DNA of 64,000 bases from Arthrobacter sp. FB24 (GCF_000196235.1 NC_008539.1:32489-96488), one strand, 5' to 3'; numbered from the stretch's first letter, positions 1-9,706 are shown. Translations and numbers: made by a program. Notes: generated by a model not told the origin, from the sequence alone.

Positions 1-90
1 TTATGCCTGATACGGATCCTCAGGGGTCTTTCCCAGACGGGTGGTTGTTCCGTTGGCATGATGTGCGGAGCGATTGCGGCCTCCGGGTCT

Positions 91-972
91 TTAGCGGGCC
101 GGGTCCGGCAGCGTGCCGTTCGTTTCCACCTTTGACCGGGTACGGGATCTGAGCTGTTGGAAGAAGGCCAGCCCGGCGATGAAGACAACTCCGGCGACCC
201 AGGTGTTGACGCGCGCACCCAGAATCGTGTTCGCTTCATCGGAGCGCATCAGTTCGAAGGCAAACCGGCCGGCCGTGTAGAAAACAATGTAGAGGGAGAA
301 GACCGCTCCGGCTCCGAGCGTATATTTGCGGTCCAGGAATATCAGCAGTGCCGCCGCGGCCAGGCACCAGAGGGACTCGTAGAGGAAGGTCGGCTGGAAG
401 TACCCGATGACCTCAGGGGTCCCTTCTGGAGTGGTCACTGCCTGTCCTGTGGTTGGGTCCATGGTGTGGATTTGCAGTTTCCATGGCAGGTCCGTGGGTG
501 CGCCGTAGATTTCGTTGTTGAACCAGTTTCCCCACCTGCCCAGGGCCTGCGCCAGGAGCAGTCCGGGAGCGGCGGCGTCAGCGAACGCGGCGAAGGGGAC
601 TCCGGCGCGGCGGGCACCGATAGCTGCCCCGACCAGCCCGAGGGCAACCGCACCCCAGATGCCAAGGCCGCCTTCCCAGATCCGCAGGGCACCCCAGGGG
701 TCCTTACCGGGCCCGAAGTAGAGCTGGTTGTCGGTGATCACATGGTAGAGCCGGCCGCCGACGATGCCGAAGGGGACGGCCCACATCACAATGTCCAGTG
801 CCTGTGACGAGGTCCCGCCCCTGGCCTTGAGACGGCGGACGGTCAGCCAGGTGCCGACAGCGATGCCCGCGAGGATGCAGAGCGCGTAGAAGCGGATCGT
901 CAGGGGGCCGAGCGCGACGGCGCTCAGCGTTGGTGAAGGCAGGAAGATCTCCTGCGTGGAGAACGATTGCAT
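91..972 (-). CDS. lgt: Prolipoprotein diacylglyceryl transferase
   Basis: Lgt transfers diacylglycerol from phosphatidylglycerol to the lipobox cysteine of prolipoproteins in the cytoplasmic membrane. The 293-residue protein has the usual length and about seven hydrophobic segments. The GGRLYHV motif is at residues 72-78 and the Lgt signature GRWGNWFNNEIYG at 145-157. It heads away from a cytochrome c maturation pair (ccsB, resB) on the same strand, and an lspA lies at 8451, so both lipoprotein-processing steps are carried beside the metal ATPase. Chromosomes normally encode their own Lgt, so this is probably an accessory second copy (inference). Confidence 0.95.
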   Translation of the reverse strand: MQSFSTQEIFLPSPTLSAVALGPLTIRFYALCILAGIAVGTWLTVRRLKARGGTSSQALDIVMWAVPFGIVGGRLYHVITDNQLYFGPGKDPWGALRIWEGGLGIWGAVALGLVGAAIGARRAGVPFAAFADAAAPGLLLAQALGRWGNWFNNEIYGAPTDLPWKLQIHTMDPTTGQAVTTPEGTPEVIGYFQPTFLYESLWCLAAAALLIFLDRKYTLGAGAVFSLYIVFYTAGRFAFELMRSDEANTILGARVNTWVAGVVFIAGLAFFQQLRSRTRSKVETNGTLPDPAR

Positions 973-1088
973 GGTTCGAGCTCACTGAAAGTAGGTGTCA
1001 GGAAGCGGCCACAGGACGGCGGCCGCCGAAAGCAGCATGCCCTGGTCCCGCCGCGGCAGGTTGGTACGCCCGGGCAGCTGTGAGGACG

Positions 1089-2189
1089 TCACAGGCCGGA
1101 GTAGGAGTGCAGGCCGTTGAAGAACTGGTTCACGATGGTGAAGTTGAACACCACGCACAGGTAGCCGACGATGGACAGCCAGGCGGCGCGGGTGCCGGTC
1201 CAGCCGCGCGTGGCGCGGGCATGGAGGTAGCCGGCGTAGACCACCCAGATGACGAAGGTCCAGACTTCCTTGGTGTCCCAGCCCCAGAAGCGGCCCCAGG
1301 CCTTTTCGGCCCAGATGGCCCCGAACATCAGGGTGAAGGTCCAGCCGATGAACCCGAGCGCGTTGATGCGGTAGGAGAGGTTCTCCAGGCTGAGCGCCGA
1401 GGGAACCAGACGCATGAACCCGAGCCTGTCCGCGCCTCCGGCAGCTACGGTTTTCTGGCGGTGGGACTGGACCAGCTGCAGGGCGGACATCGCGAAGGTC
1501 AGGGTGAACAGTGCCGAGGACAGTACGGCGATGGAGACATGGATGATCAGCCAGTAGCTCTGCAGCGCCGGAACGAGGTGCCCCACGGGCGTCCAGTAGG
1601 CGATCGAGGCGGCCACCTGCATGATGATGGCCAGACCGATCACGAAGGTGCCCAGGAAGCGCAGGTCGCGCCGGGTCAGCGCGAGCAGGAATACCGCCAC
1701 GGCCACGAAGGCGCCGGTGGTAAGGAACTCGTACATGTTGCCCCATGGCACCCGGCCCGCGCCGAACGCACGGGTGACCACACCGGCGCCGTGGATCAGG
1801 GCGCCGAGTATCGTGAGGGCCACCGCCACCCGGGCCGGGACGCGCCGCCCGGGGGCGTAGCGCATGCCGGGTTCGGCAGTTTGGCCTGCGCCGGCCGCAT
1901 CCGTTCCCGCTCGGCGGGCGGTTGAGCTCGGGCGTTCGGCTATGCCGGCCGGGCCGCCGACGTGGGAGGCCAGACGGTCACCGGAAGCGGCGGCGCTGAT
2001 TCCGGCGCTGACCGGAACGCCGGCACGTGCAGGGGCCGCCTCTGCGGCTTTGAGGTCCACCGCGCGCAGGACCTTGCTGCTGCGGGCCAGGTCCCAGGCG
2101 AAGGCGATGAACGCCACGGTGTAGGTGCCTGCGGCCAGGAGCATGAACAGCTCGCTGTATTGGCCCATGGTTTCGTTGATGTCCGGCAT
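1089..2189 (-). CDS. ccsB: Cytochrome c biogenesis protein CcsB (ResC-type)
   Basis: This is a polytopic membrane protein of the system II cytochrome c maturation complex, which delivers haem to apocytochrome c with its ResB partner. The 366-residue sequence carries the tryptophan-rich haem-handling motif WGWDTKE at residues 302-308, followed by hydrophobic helices with conserved histidines. A long Ala/Gly-rich loop near residues 40-120 is typical of actinobacterial versions. Its ATG overlaps the stop of resB, so the two are translationally coupled. No cytochrome c gene is visible in the window. Confidence 0.93.
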   Translation of the reverse strand: MPDINETMGQYSELFMLLAAGTYTVAFIAFAWDLARSSKVLRAVDLKAAEAAPARAGVPVSAGISAAASGDRLASHVGGPAGIAERPSSTARRAGTDAAGAGQTAEPGMRYAPGRRVPARVAVALTILGALIHGAGVVTRAFGAGRVPWGNMYEFLTTGAFVAVAVFLLALTRRDLRFLGTFVIGLAIIMQVAASIAYWTPVGHLVPALQSYWLIIHVSIAVLSSALFTLTFAMSALQLVQSHRQKTVAAGGADRLGFMRLVPSALSLENLSYRINALGFIGWTFTLMFGAIWAEKAWGRFWGWDTKEVWTFVIWVVYAGYLHARATRGWTGTRAAWLSIVGYLCVVFNFTIVNQFFNGLHSYSGL

Positions 2190-3841
2190 TAGTGCTCCTT
2201 CGGTGAGCGGGCAGGGACGTTGGCGGCGTCGGTCGCGTGGGGCTCGGCGAGGTTCCAGCGGGCCATGAGCCGGGCGCGGATGGCCGCGGCCTCGGGTGCG
2301 AGCCGGTGGTCTTCGCCGCGGGCCAGCAGCCCGTATTCGATCATGGTGCGGCCGTCCTCGTGGGAGCCGGCGCGGAGCCAGACGCGGCGGCGGTTCACGT
2401 ACAGGGACACGATCAGCCCGGCGACGGCAATCAGGGAGAAGATCAGGACCCCGTCCTGGCCCGGGACTGTGCGGATGTCCACCCCGATGTAGCGTTTGAG
2501 CCCGTCAAAGCTGATCGAGCCTTTGCCCTCCGGGAGGGTGTAGCTCTGCCCGGCGTCCAGGACAATCCCGCCGGCCGGCAGATCCCGGCCGTTGAGCTGG
2601 GTCAAGGTCTTTACGTCCAGGTTGTAGACGTTCTGGGGTTTGCCTGTATCGAGCCCGAGATCACCGTAGTAGGAGTTCAGGTTCAGTTGCGGGTTCAGCG
2701 GGTCCGGGTCGAAGCTGTAGGACACACCATCCTGGTTCTTGATGGCCGAGGGCAGGAAGAACCCGACGAAACCCAGCTGGGAGGGCGAGGCGTCCGGGAC
2801 CTTGAGGACAATGGTGGAGGTGTACACGGCGTCGTTGGGGACGGATACGACAGGGCCGCTGAACGCGGTGTTCCCGTCCCCGTCTTTGACGGTGACGATG
2901 GGTGCGTAACCGTTGCCGACGAGGAAGATGCCGGTTCCGCCGAAGTAGACCGGTTCGTTGACTTTCAGGACCTGCTGCTGCGGGGCCGCGTCCGGGCTGT
3001 TCCGGGTCGTCAGGGAGGCTTTGAAATCGATGGGCTGGCCGAACTGCCGGGTGGATTCGCGGTCGAAACGGACGTCGAACTTGTCCAGGGTGACGGCGAA
3101 GGGATCCAGCCAGGAGGTCTGGAAGTTGGTGCCGGGGGTGAAGTTGTCGTAGCCGACGAGGGTGTTGACGAACGTGTCGCCTTCGATGATGATTTTTTGG
3201 CCCCGGTAGCCGAACAACCCGCCGACCGCGACGCTGACCAGCACGCCGATCAGGGCGGTGTGGAAGAGGAGGTTGCCGACTTCCCGCAGCAGCCCCCGTT
3301 CGGCTCCGAGGGAGGGCATCGCGCCGTCGGCGTCGCGGATGTCGACGCGGTAGCCGCGTTTCTTCAGTACTGCGGCTGCGTCCCGGACGGCGTCGCCCGG
3401 GCCGACAGCGGCGTCTGCCGGCAGCACGAGCGTGCCGTATTCGGGCAGACGCGACAGCCGCCGGGGGGTCCGCGGCGGGGCTGAACGCAGGGCCTTCCAG
3501 TGTGCCCGGGCCCGGGGTATCACGCAGCCGATCAGGGAGATGAACAACAGGATGTAAATCGCGGAGAACCACGCCGAGGAATAGACATCGAAGAGCTGAA
3601 GGGAGTCAAGGATTTTCCCGTACTCCGGACGGTCCTTGATGTACTGGGTCACCACGGCAGGGTTAGCCGGGCGCTGCGGGAACAACGAGCCCGGCACCGC
3701 GACCACGGCCAGCAAAAGCAGCAGAAAAAGTGCCGTCCGCATGCTCGTCAGCTGGGTCCACGCCCAGCGCAGCGTCCCGGCGGGGCCCAGCGGCGGGAGG
3801 ACCGGCGCTGCCTTAGCATCCGGGGCGTCAGGTAGGGACAT
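2189..3841 (-). CDS. resB: Cytochrome c biogenesis protein ResB
   Basis: ResB is the second subunit of system II cytochrome c maturation. The 550-residue protein starts with transmembrane helices (around residues 30-50 and 80-105), has a large extracytoplasmic domain, and ends in a last helix near residue 460 with a cytoplasmic tail. It lies directly upstream of ccsB with overlapping stop and start codons. The divergent ResA-like thioredoxin gene at 4063 would supply the reductant for the apocytochrome CxxCH cysteines. The roughly 220 bases between the divergent starts must hold both promoters. Confidence 0.93.
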   Translation of the reverse strand: MSLPDAPDAKAAPVLPPLGPAGTLRWAWTQLTSMRTALFLLLLLAVVAVPGSLFPQRPANPAVVTQYIKDRPEYGKILDSLQLFDVYSSAWFSAIYILLFISLIGCVIPRARAHWKALRSAPPRTPRRLSRLPEYGTLVLPADAAVGPGDAVRDAAAVLKKRGYRVDIRDADGAMPSLGAERGLLREVGNLLFHTALIGVLVSVAVGGLFGYRGQKIIIEGDTFVNTLVGYDNFTPGTNFQTSWLDPFAVTLDKFDVRFDRESTRQFGQPIDFKASLTTRNSPDAAPQQQVLKVNEPVYFGGTGIFLVGNGYAPIVTVKDGDGNTAFSGPVVSVPNDAVYTSTIVLKVPDASPSQLGFVGFFLPSAIKNQDGVSYSFDPDPLNPQLNLNSYYGDLGLDTGKPQNVYNLDVKTLTQLNGRDLPAGGIVLDAGQSYTLPEGKGSISFDGLKRYIGVDIRTVPGQDGVLIFSLIAVAGLIVSLYVNRRRVWLRAGSHEDGRTMIEYGLLARGEDHRLAPEAAAIRARLMARWNLAEPHATDAANVPARSPKEH

Positions 3842-4062
3842 CGCTGCCTTCCAGTCGGGGTGTCAAGGGCGGGTGAGGTCTGCAACCCCGCAGTTCTACC
3901 TTACGTAGAATTAGTACAAGTGGGTGGCCGGCGCTTCGCCACGCCCCTTCCTGATAATATCGTCTGAAGACGATTGAACCGATTCCGGTTGAAACCTGAG
4001 CCTGGGCGTGGCGTGAAAACGGCACGTCCAGGACCACCATCCACGTCATAGGAGGAAGCCAT

Positions 4063-4677
4063 TTGATGAACACTCCATCCGGCGGCGGCAGCCTGACCCG
4101 GCGCAGCATCTTTACGGGCCTGGCGGCTGTGGCCTCCCTTGGCTTGGCCGCCTGCGCCGGACCCGATCCGCTCGTCCAGCAGGCGGCGGCGGGGGATAAC
4201 AAGAACTACATTGCCGGTGACGGATCGGTGCAGGAATACGCCGAGGGGTCCCGCGGCGCTCCGGTGGCCTTGAACGCGAACCTTTATGACGGCACGCCCG
4301 TCAGTTCCGGTGACTGGGCGGGCGCGGTCACAGTGCTCAATTTCTGGTACGCAGCCTGCGCCCCGTGCCGTGTCGAGGCCCCGCACCTGGAATCGCTGTA
4401 CCAGGAGTTCTCCCCGCAGGGAGTGAAGTTCCTCGGGATTAACGTCCGGGATGAGAAGCCGACGGCGGAAGCCTTTGAGCGGACCTTCGGCGTGACGTAT
4501 CCGAGCGTGCAGGACAAGGACGGGAAGGTACTGCTCGCCATGAGCCGCTTCGTCCCGCCCCAGGCGGTCCCGACCACCCTCGTCCTGGACAAGGAAGGGC
4601 GAGTTGCGGCGAGAATCCTGGGTGGACTGGACAAGAGCACCCTCAAAGCCCTGATCACTTCCGCACTCGAGGCCTAG
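4063..4677 (+). CDS. resA: TlpA/ResA-like thioredoxin lipoprotein
   Basis: A periplasmic-side thiol-disulfide oxidoreductase anchored as a lipoprotein. An N-terminal signal with a lipobox LAAC puts the lipidated cysteine at residue 30. The thioredoxin active site is CAPC at residues 98-101, followed by the TlpA-type insert and a cis-proline region (VPTTLVL). The 204-residue length fits ResA/TlpA. It is divergent from resB-ccsB, matching a role in reducing apocytochrome c, and CcdA at 8957 could feed it electrons. A general role in protecting exported thiols from metals is also possible. A purine-rich ribosome site (aggagg) lies about 10 bases before the ATG. Confidence 0.9.
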   Translation: MMNTPSGGGSLTRRSIFTGLAAVASLGLAACAGPDPLVQQAAAGDNKNYIAGDGSVQEYAEGSRGAPVALNANLYDGTPVSSGDWAGAVTVLNFWYAACAPCRVEAPHLESLYQEFSPQGVKFLGINVRDEKPTAEAFERTFGVTYPSVQDKDGKVLLAMSRFVPPQAVPTTLVLDKEGRVAARILGGLDKSTLKALITSALEA

Positions 4678-4775
4678 GAAAAGCCGGGACGCGGGGGTTC
4701 CCGGACGCTCCGGCCGCATGCGAACACCCGGAATTCCGGCCATGCCGGAGCGGAACGAGAGAAGGCTGGTCCGTC

Positions 4776-6012
4776 ATGACAGTGCAGTTGCCTGAGGGTT
4801 CCTTGGCTCTTCTGCGTGAGGGGTACACGTTCATATCGAGCCGGTGTGACCGGTTCGGCACCGATGCGTTCCGCACCCGGCTGATGCTGCGCCCGGTGAT
4901 CTGCCTTCGCGGGGCGGAGGCGGCCGAGTTCTTCTACGGCGGTGGCCGGTTCGGCCGCAAGGGCCATGCCCCGCTCTGCCCAGCACCTGCTGCAGGACGC
5001 CGGCAGCGTGCAGTCCCTCGAAGGGCCCGCCCACCGGCACCGGAAACAGCTGTTTCGTGACCTGATGACCAAGGAATCGGTGGACCGTCTCGGCCAGGCT
5101 TTCGACACCGAATGGCGCTCCGCGGCGGAGCGGTGGCGTGGCGCGGGCGCGGTGGTACTCCATGACGAGCTGCGCCGGATCCTCACCGCAGCCGCCTGCG
5201 AATGGGCCGGAGTGCCGGCAGACCAGGCTACAGTGGGCCGCCGCGCCCGGGAACTGAGCCTGATGATCGAAAAGGCCGGCGCGGTCGGGCCGGCGAACTG
5301 GTATGCGCGGTGGCGCCGCCGCGGAACCGAAAAATGGGCCGCCGACTGCCTCGACACCATCCGCCGGTCCGGCCCGGACGCGGCCAGGGACACGCCGGCC
5401 GCGTCGATCGCCTTTCACACCGACGAACACGGCAACGCACTCCCGGTTGACACCGCGGCGGTGGAACTTCTCAACCTGCTCCGGCCCATCGAGGCCGTCA
5501 GCCGCTTCATGGTCTTCGCAGCCGTCGCCCTGCAGCAGCACCCCGAATGGAAAGACATCCTGAACGCAGGCCAGGACGCAGACCTGGACTGCTTCGCACA
5601 GGAAGTCCGCCGGTATTACCCGTTCTTCCCCTTCGTCGGCGGCACGGCCCGCCAACCACTGCAATGGAAGGGCCAGACATTCAAAGAGGGTCAATGGGTG
5701 CTGCTGGATCTGTACGGCACGAACCACGACGGCCGGATCTGGAAGGATCCGGAGAGCTTCGACCCTGCCCGGTTCCGCGCCTGGCGGCCGGACCCCCACA
5801 CCCTGGTTCCCCAGGGCGCCGGCGACCCTGCCGCGGGGCATCGCTGCCCCGGTGAGGACATCACCGTTGACCTGATGCGGCGGGCCGTCCGGGCACTGGC
5901 CGCGGAGACCGGCATGAGCGTACCCGCCCAGGACCTGAGCATCGACCTTACCCGGATGCCCGCGCTGCCTCGAAGCGGTTTCATCCTCTCAGGACGCCCC
6001 GGACCGCACTGA
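4776..6012 (+). pseudogene. CYP152-type fatty-acid peroxygenase P450, frameshifted
   Basis: The sequence matches H2O2-dependent fatty-acid hydroxylases (CYP152 family). The N-terminal part (LLREGYTFISSRCDR..., VICLRGAEAAEFFY) is read from the ATG at 4776. After RFGRKG the frame changes at about 4964-4966, and the rest continues in another frame (QSLEGPAHRHRKQ, VRRYYPFFPF, LLDLYGTNHD). The haem-cysteine region is GHRCPGE, and the chain ends RMPALPRSGFILSG. Loss of two bases where family members read K-G-A-M-P explains the break. With the frames joined the protein would be about 412 residues, the normal length for the family. It is either a recent pseudogene or a sequencing error. It sits between resA and the metal operon. 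Confidence 0.85.
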
Positions 6013-6102
6013 CACGGCTCCGCACATACCCCTGCCGCGGCGCCATAAGCGCGCTGGCCCCGGACCTGCACGCGGAACGCCATGAAGGTTGCGGCTGGCA
6101 CA

Positions 6103-6131
6103 TATCACCGACTTTGGATATCATCGGTGTA
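6103..6131 (+). promoter_or_regulatory. Candidate ArsR-family operator
   Basis: An inverted repeat CACCGA (6106-6111) and TCGGTG (6124-6129), also readable as a direct TATCACCG/TATCATCG pair, ends immediately before the regulator ATG at 6131. This placement suggests autorepression and a leaderless or very short leader transcript. Confidence 0.5.
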
Positions 6132-6505
6132 TGACGATTGATACGAGAAGTGGCACCCGGCTGGAACCGGCCGCCGCGTTGTTCCATTCCCTGGCCGACC
6201 CCGCCCGGCTTGCCATCGTAAAGCGTATCGCCCGGGGCGAGGCCCGTGTCGGTGACCTGACCCAGGTACTGGGTCTGGCGCAGTCCACTGTCTCCGCGCA
6301 CGTGGCCTGCCTGCGGGACTGCGGCCTGGTCACGGGCCGGACGGAAGGCCGGAAGGTGTTCTATTCCCTGACCCGTCCGGAACTGATCGATGTCCTGGCC
6401 CAGGCCGAGATCCTTTTGGCCGCCACCGGCAACGCAGTGAGCCTGTGCCCGACCTACGGCGACGCATCCCGCGACGCCGAAACCACCAAAGAGGAGCAAC
6501 TGTGA
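6131..6505 (+). CDS. ArsR/SmtB-family metalloregulator (CmtR/CadC-like)
   Basis: A winged-helix metal-sensing repressor of 124 residues. The DNA-recognition segment is about residues 45-66 (LGLAQSTVSAHVACLRDCGL). Cysteines C60 and C64 lie in the recognition helix and C106 in the tail, the same pattern as the Cd/Pb sensor CmtR. It is followed at once by the P1B ATPase gene (GTGA overlap at 6502), so it most likely represses the whole operon until Cd, Pb or a similar metal binds. The ATG at 6131 was chosen over an upstream start because the palindrome lies just before it. Confidence 0.88.
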   Translation: MTIDTRSGTRLEPAAALFHSLADPARLAIVKRIARGEARVGDLTQVLGLAQSTVSAHVACLRDCGLVTGRTEGRKVFYSLTRPELIDVLAQAEILLAATGNAVSLCPTYGDASRDAETTKEEQL

Positions 6506-8454
6506 GCGACGCGTGCGGATGCGGCGATGATAAGCCGGAAACAGAAGAAGGCCAGGAAGAAGCCGAGGGCTTCTGGCAGGTGACCGAGGTCCGCGCGGCC
6601 GCGGTCTCCGGAGTCCTGCTGCTGGTGGCGTGGATTGCTTCGCTGCTCGACGCATCCGAGTGGGTCACCCTGCCGCTGGAGGCCGCGGCGCTGCTGGTCG
6701 CAGCGTGGACGTTCGTTCCCTCCACCCTGCGCCGGCTGGTCAAGGGCAAGATCGGTGTCGGCACGCTGATGACGATCGCGGCCGTGGGCGCCGTCATCCT
6801 GGGCCAGATCGAGGAAGCGGCGATGCTGGCCTTCCTCTATGCCATCTCCGAGGGCCTGGAAGAATACTCGGTGGCACGCACCCGGCGCGGGCTGCGGGCG
6901 CTGCTGGACCTGGTCCCGTCCGAGGCCAGGGTGCTGCGCAACGGAACCGAAGTTACCGTCTCCCCGTCCGAGCTGGTGCTGGGTGAGACCATGGTCGTTC
7001 GCCCGGGCGAGCGTCTTGCCACCGACGGACGCGTCCTGACCGGGCGCACCTCCCTGGACACCTCAGCCCTGACCGGCGAATCAGTCCCTGTCGAGGCCGG
7101 ACCCGGCAGCGAAGTCTACGCGGGGTCGATCAACGGCACCGGTCCGCTCGAGGTCCAGGTCACCAGCACCGCGGAGAACAACTCCCTGGCCCGGATCGTG
7201 CACATAGTTGAGGCCGAGCAGTCCCGCAAGGGCCCCGGCCAGCGCCTGGCCGACTCCATCGCCAAAAAGCTTGTCCCCGGGATCCTGATCGCCGCCGCGC
7301 TCATTGCCGTCTTCGGTTTCATCGTGGGCGAACCGGTCCTGTGGATCGAACGCGCCCTCGTTGTCCTGGTGGCAGCCTCGCCGTGTGCCCTTGCCATCTC
7401 CGTGCCCGTGACCGTGGTCGCCGCCGTCGGCGCGGCCAGCCGGATGGGCGTCCTGATCAAGGGCGGCGGCGCGCTGGAAACCCTGGGCAAAATCCGCACC
7501 ATCGCCCTGGACAAGACGGGGACCCTGACCCGGAACAAACCCGCCGTGATCGAGGTCGCGGCCACCGCCTCCTCCACCCGGGAACGGGTGCTGGCCGTCG
7601 CCGCCGGCCTGGAAGAACGCAGCGAACACCCGCTCGCCCGGGCCATCCTCGCCGCCACCACGGACCGGGTCACCGTCACCGACCTGAACACGGTTCCCGG
7701 TGCGGGGCTCGAAGGGACCATTGACGGGCACAGTGCCCGGCTCGGCAGGCCCGGATGGATCGCCCCCGGGGAGCTGAAGGAAGCCGTCCGGCGGATGCAG
7801 GCCGGCGGCGCGACAGCGGTCCTGGTCGAGGAGCAATCTGTCCTCATCGGTGCCGTCGCCGTACGGGACGAACTCCGCCCCGAAGCCAGGGCCGTCATTG
7901 AACGCCTGAACCGCGCCGGCTACACCACCGCCATGCTCACCGGGGATAACCGGCTCACCGCAGAGGCCCTGGGCAAGGCAGCGGGCATCACCGAAGTCCA
8001 CGCCGACCTGCGCCCCGAAGACAAGGCGGACATCATCCGCACCCTGAAGGAGCGGCAGCCGACCGCCATGGTCGGGGACGGCGTGAACGACGCCCCGGCC
8101 CTGGCGACCGCCGACACCGGCATCGCGATGGGCGCGATGGGCACCGACGTGGCCATCGAAACCGCCGACATCGCCCTGATGGGCGAGGACCTGCACCACC
8201 TGCCCCAGGTACTGGAGCACGCCCGCCGTACCCGCCGGATCATGTTCCAGAACGTGGGCCTGTCCCTGGCCCTGATCGCGGTGCTGATCCCGCTGGCCCT
8301 GTTCGGCATCCTGGGGCTGGCAGCCGTGGTCCTGATTCATGAATTGGCCGAAATCGTTGTCATCGCCAACGGCGTTCGCGCCGGCAAGGTCAGCAAGTAC
8401 GCCACCATCCCGGTTTCCCGGGACGCCGTCCCCAACCTGGAACCGGCCCGGTGA
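6502..8454 (+). CDS. cadA: Heavy-metal P1B-type ATPase (CadA/CtpD-like)
   Basis: An ATP-driven metal exporter of the inner membrane, 650 residues from the GTG that overlaps the regulator stop. The N terminus has only a short ACGCG cysteine cluster and no full HMA domain. The membrane motif is SPC at 293-295 rather than CPC, the phosphorylation site DKTGTLT begins at D337, the hinge motif GDGVND begins at about 525, and HELAE near 613 is in the last helices. SPC and HExxx motifs point to the P1B-4 group (Co/Zn/Cd or Fe). The CmtR-like sensor and the CadD gene in the operon argue for Cd/Zn/Pb. The substrate is therefore an inference. Confidence 0.9.
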   Translation: MSDACGCGDDKPETEEGQEEAEGFWQVTEVRAAAVSGVLLLVAWIASLLDASEWVTLPLEAAALLVAAWTFVPSTLRRLVKGKIGVGTLMTIAAVGAVILGQIEEAAMLAFLYAISEGLEEYSVARTRRGLRALLDLVPSEARVLRNGTEVTVSPSELVLGETMVVRPGERLATDGRVLTGRTSLDTSALTGESVPVEAGPGSEVYAGSINGTGPLEVQVTSTAENNSLARIVHIVEAEQSRKGPGQRLADSIAKKLVPGILIAAALIAVFGFIVGEPVLWIERALVVLVAASPCALAISVPVTVVAAVGAASRMGVLIKGGGALETLGKIRTIALDKTGTLTRNKPAVIEVAATASSTRERVLAVAAGLEERSEHPLARAILAATTDRVTVTDLNTVPGAGLEGTIDGHSARLGRPGWIAPGELKEAVRRMQAGGATAVLVEEQSVLIGAVAVRDELRPEARAVIERLNRAGYTTAMLTGDNRLTAEALGKAAGITEVHADLRPEDKADIIRTLKERQPTAMVGDGVNDAPALATADTGIAMGAMGTDVAIETADIALMGEDLHHLPQVLEHARRTRRIMFQNVGLSLALIAVLIPLALFGILGLAAVVLIHELAEIVVIANGVRAGKVSKYATIPVSRDAVPNLEPAR

Positions 8455-8960
8455 GCCAAGCGGCACCGGTCCGGGACAGTGCCCCGTCCCGGCCGTGGAT
8501 ACGGCGGGGCGGGCTGCTGCTCGGCGCGCTACTGCTCGCCGGAGCCGACTTGCTGATCAAGGCCCAGGCCGAGGCAGGCCTCTCCCGGGGAGAGGTAATC
8601 GAAACCCCGCTGCTGACAATCAAGCTCCTGTACAACACCGGGGTTGCCTTCAGCCTCGGCGCGACCCTGCCCACCGGTTTTGTCGTGGCCGGTACCGGGG
8701 TCATCATCGCCGCGCTGCTGTCCTGGCTGACGGTCAGCGCCCCGAAGATGTCCAGGACCTCCTTTGCGGGTGGAATCCTTGTTGCCGGCGGCGCCGTCGG
8801 GAACTTCATCGACCGGCTTGACGGGCGCGGGGTCGTGGATTATCTGCACAGCGGATGGTTCCCGACGTTCAACCTCGCCGACGTCTTCGTCACGCTCGGC
8901 GTCGCCGTCCTGGTGCTGGGCATGTTGCGGCCCGGTAAGGACCCGGAGAACGGGACGTGA
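8451..8960 (+). CDS. lspA: Lipoprotein signal peptidase
   Basis: Signal peptidase II cleaves lipidated prolipoproteins in the membrane. The 169-residue protein has four hydrophobic segments and the catalytic aspartate motifs GNFIDRL (D121) and FNLADV (D144). GTG overlaps the ATPase stop, and its own stop overlaps the ccdA GTG, so it is an integral member of the metal operon. Linkage of lspA to metal ATPases is known in several Cd/Pb operons. Together with lgt at 91-972 it provides both dedicated lipoprotein-maturation enzymes. Confidence 0.95.
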   Translation: MSQAAPVRDSAPSRPWIRRGGLLLGALLLAGADLLIKAQAEAGLSRGEVIETPLLTIKLLYNTGVAFSLGATLPTGFVVAGTGVIIAALLSWLTVSAPKMSRTSFAGGILVAGGAVGNFIDRLDGRGVVDYLHSGWFPTFNLADVFVTLGVAVLVLGMLRPGKDPENGT

Positions 8961-9706
8961 GTCTGGGCGGGTTCTTCGCCGAGGGTGTGCAGTCAGGAGC
9001 CCTGCTCCTGGCGGTGCCACTGGCGGTCATCGCCGGTCTCGTCTCGTTCATCTCGCCCTGTGTCCTACCCCTGCTCCCGGGCTATCTGGGCTACGTCTCC
9101 GGTCTGGCCGGAACGGATGAGAAGGCCGCACGCCGGCGGACCACCGCCGGCGTCGGGCTGTTCATCCTCGGTTTCGCCGCGGTTTTCACCCTGTATGGTG
9201 CGGCATTCGGGACCATCGGGCTCTGGCTGGTGAGCTGGAGCGATGTGATCACCCGTGTCCTGGGTGTGGTCGTCATCGTCATGGGTGTGGCCCTGTCCGG
9301 GAAGATCCCGTTCCTGCAGAGCACGGCGAAACTGTCCTGGAAACCGAACACCGGCCTGGCCGGGGCCCCGTTGCTGGGCATCGGATTCGGGCTCGGCTGG
9401 ACCCCCTGCATCGGCCCGACCCTCAGTGCCGTCCTGGCGCTGAGCACCACCACCGGCTCGGCCTGGCGCGGGGCGCTGCTCGGTTTCGCCTACTGCATCG
9501 GCCTGGGCATCCCCTTCCTCCTCGTCGCCCGGGGCTTTGGCTGGGTCACCGGCACCCTGGGCTTCGTCCGCCGGAACATCAGGACCTTCAATCTCGCAGG
9601 AGCCGCGACCCTGATCCTGGTCGGGATCCTGATGGTCTCCGGTGTCTGGACCACCTGGATCCTGAGCCTGCAGAACCTGATCGGAACCTTCACTACTCCC
9701 ATCTGA
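8957..9706 (+). CDS. ccdA: Cytochrome c biogenesis / thiol electron-transfer protein CcdA
   Basis: CcdA passes reducing equivalents from cytoplasmic thioredoxin to extracytoplasmic thioredoxin-like proteins. The 249-residue protein has about six helices, with one conserved cysteine in ISPCVLPLLPGYLGY near residue 35 and a second in GWTPCIGPTL near residue 155, the two redox-active cysteines of the DsbD/CcdA fold. It is translationally coupled to lspA by overlap. ResA at 4063 is the likely electron acceptor, linking this operon to the adjacent resB-ccsB unit. Confidence 0.93.
   Translation: MSLGGFFAEGVQSGALLLAVPLAVIAGLVSFISPCVLPLLPGYLGYVSGLAGTDEKAARRRTTAGVGLFILGFAAVFTLYGAAFGTIGLWLVSWSDVITRVLGVVVIVMGVALSGKIPFLQSTAKLSWKPNTGLAGAPLLGIGFGLGWTPCIGPTLSAVLALSTTTGSAWRGALLGFAYCIGLGIPFLLVARGFGWVTGTLGFVRRNIRTFNLAGAATLILVGILMVSGVWTTWILSLQNLIGTFTTPI

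Noticed and set aside
1..90. Possible end of a further gene at the left edge
   Set aside because: The 90 bases after the lgt stop show no coding similarity; a stop at position 1 on the minus strand is not meaningful.
2237..3484. Plus-strand open frame antisense to resB
   Set aside because: Shadow frame of a strongly supported gene; repetitive Asp/Gly/Val composition.
7081..8466. Long minus-strand open frame antisense to the P1B ATPase
   Set aside because: Gly/Asp/Gln-rich shadow of a high-GC gene; no ribosome site and no recognisable domain.
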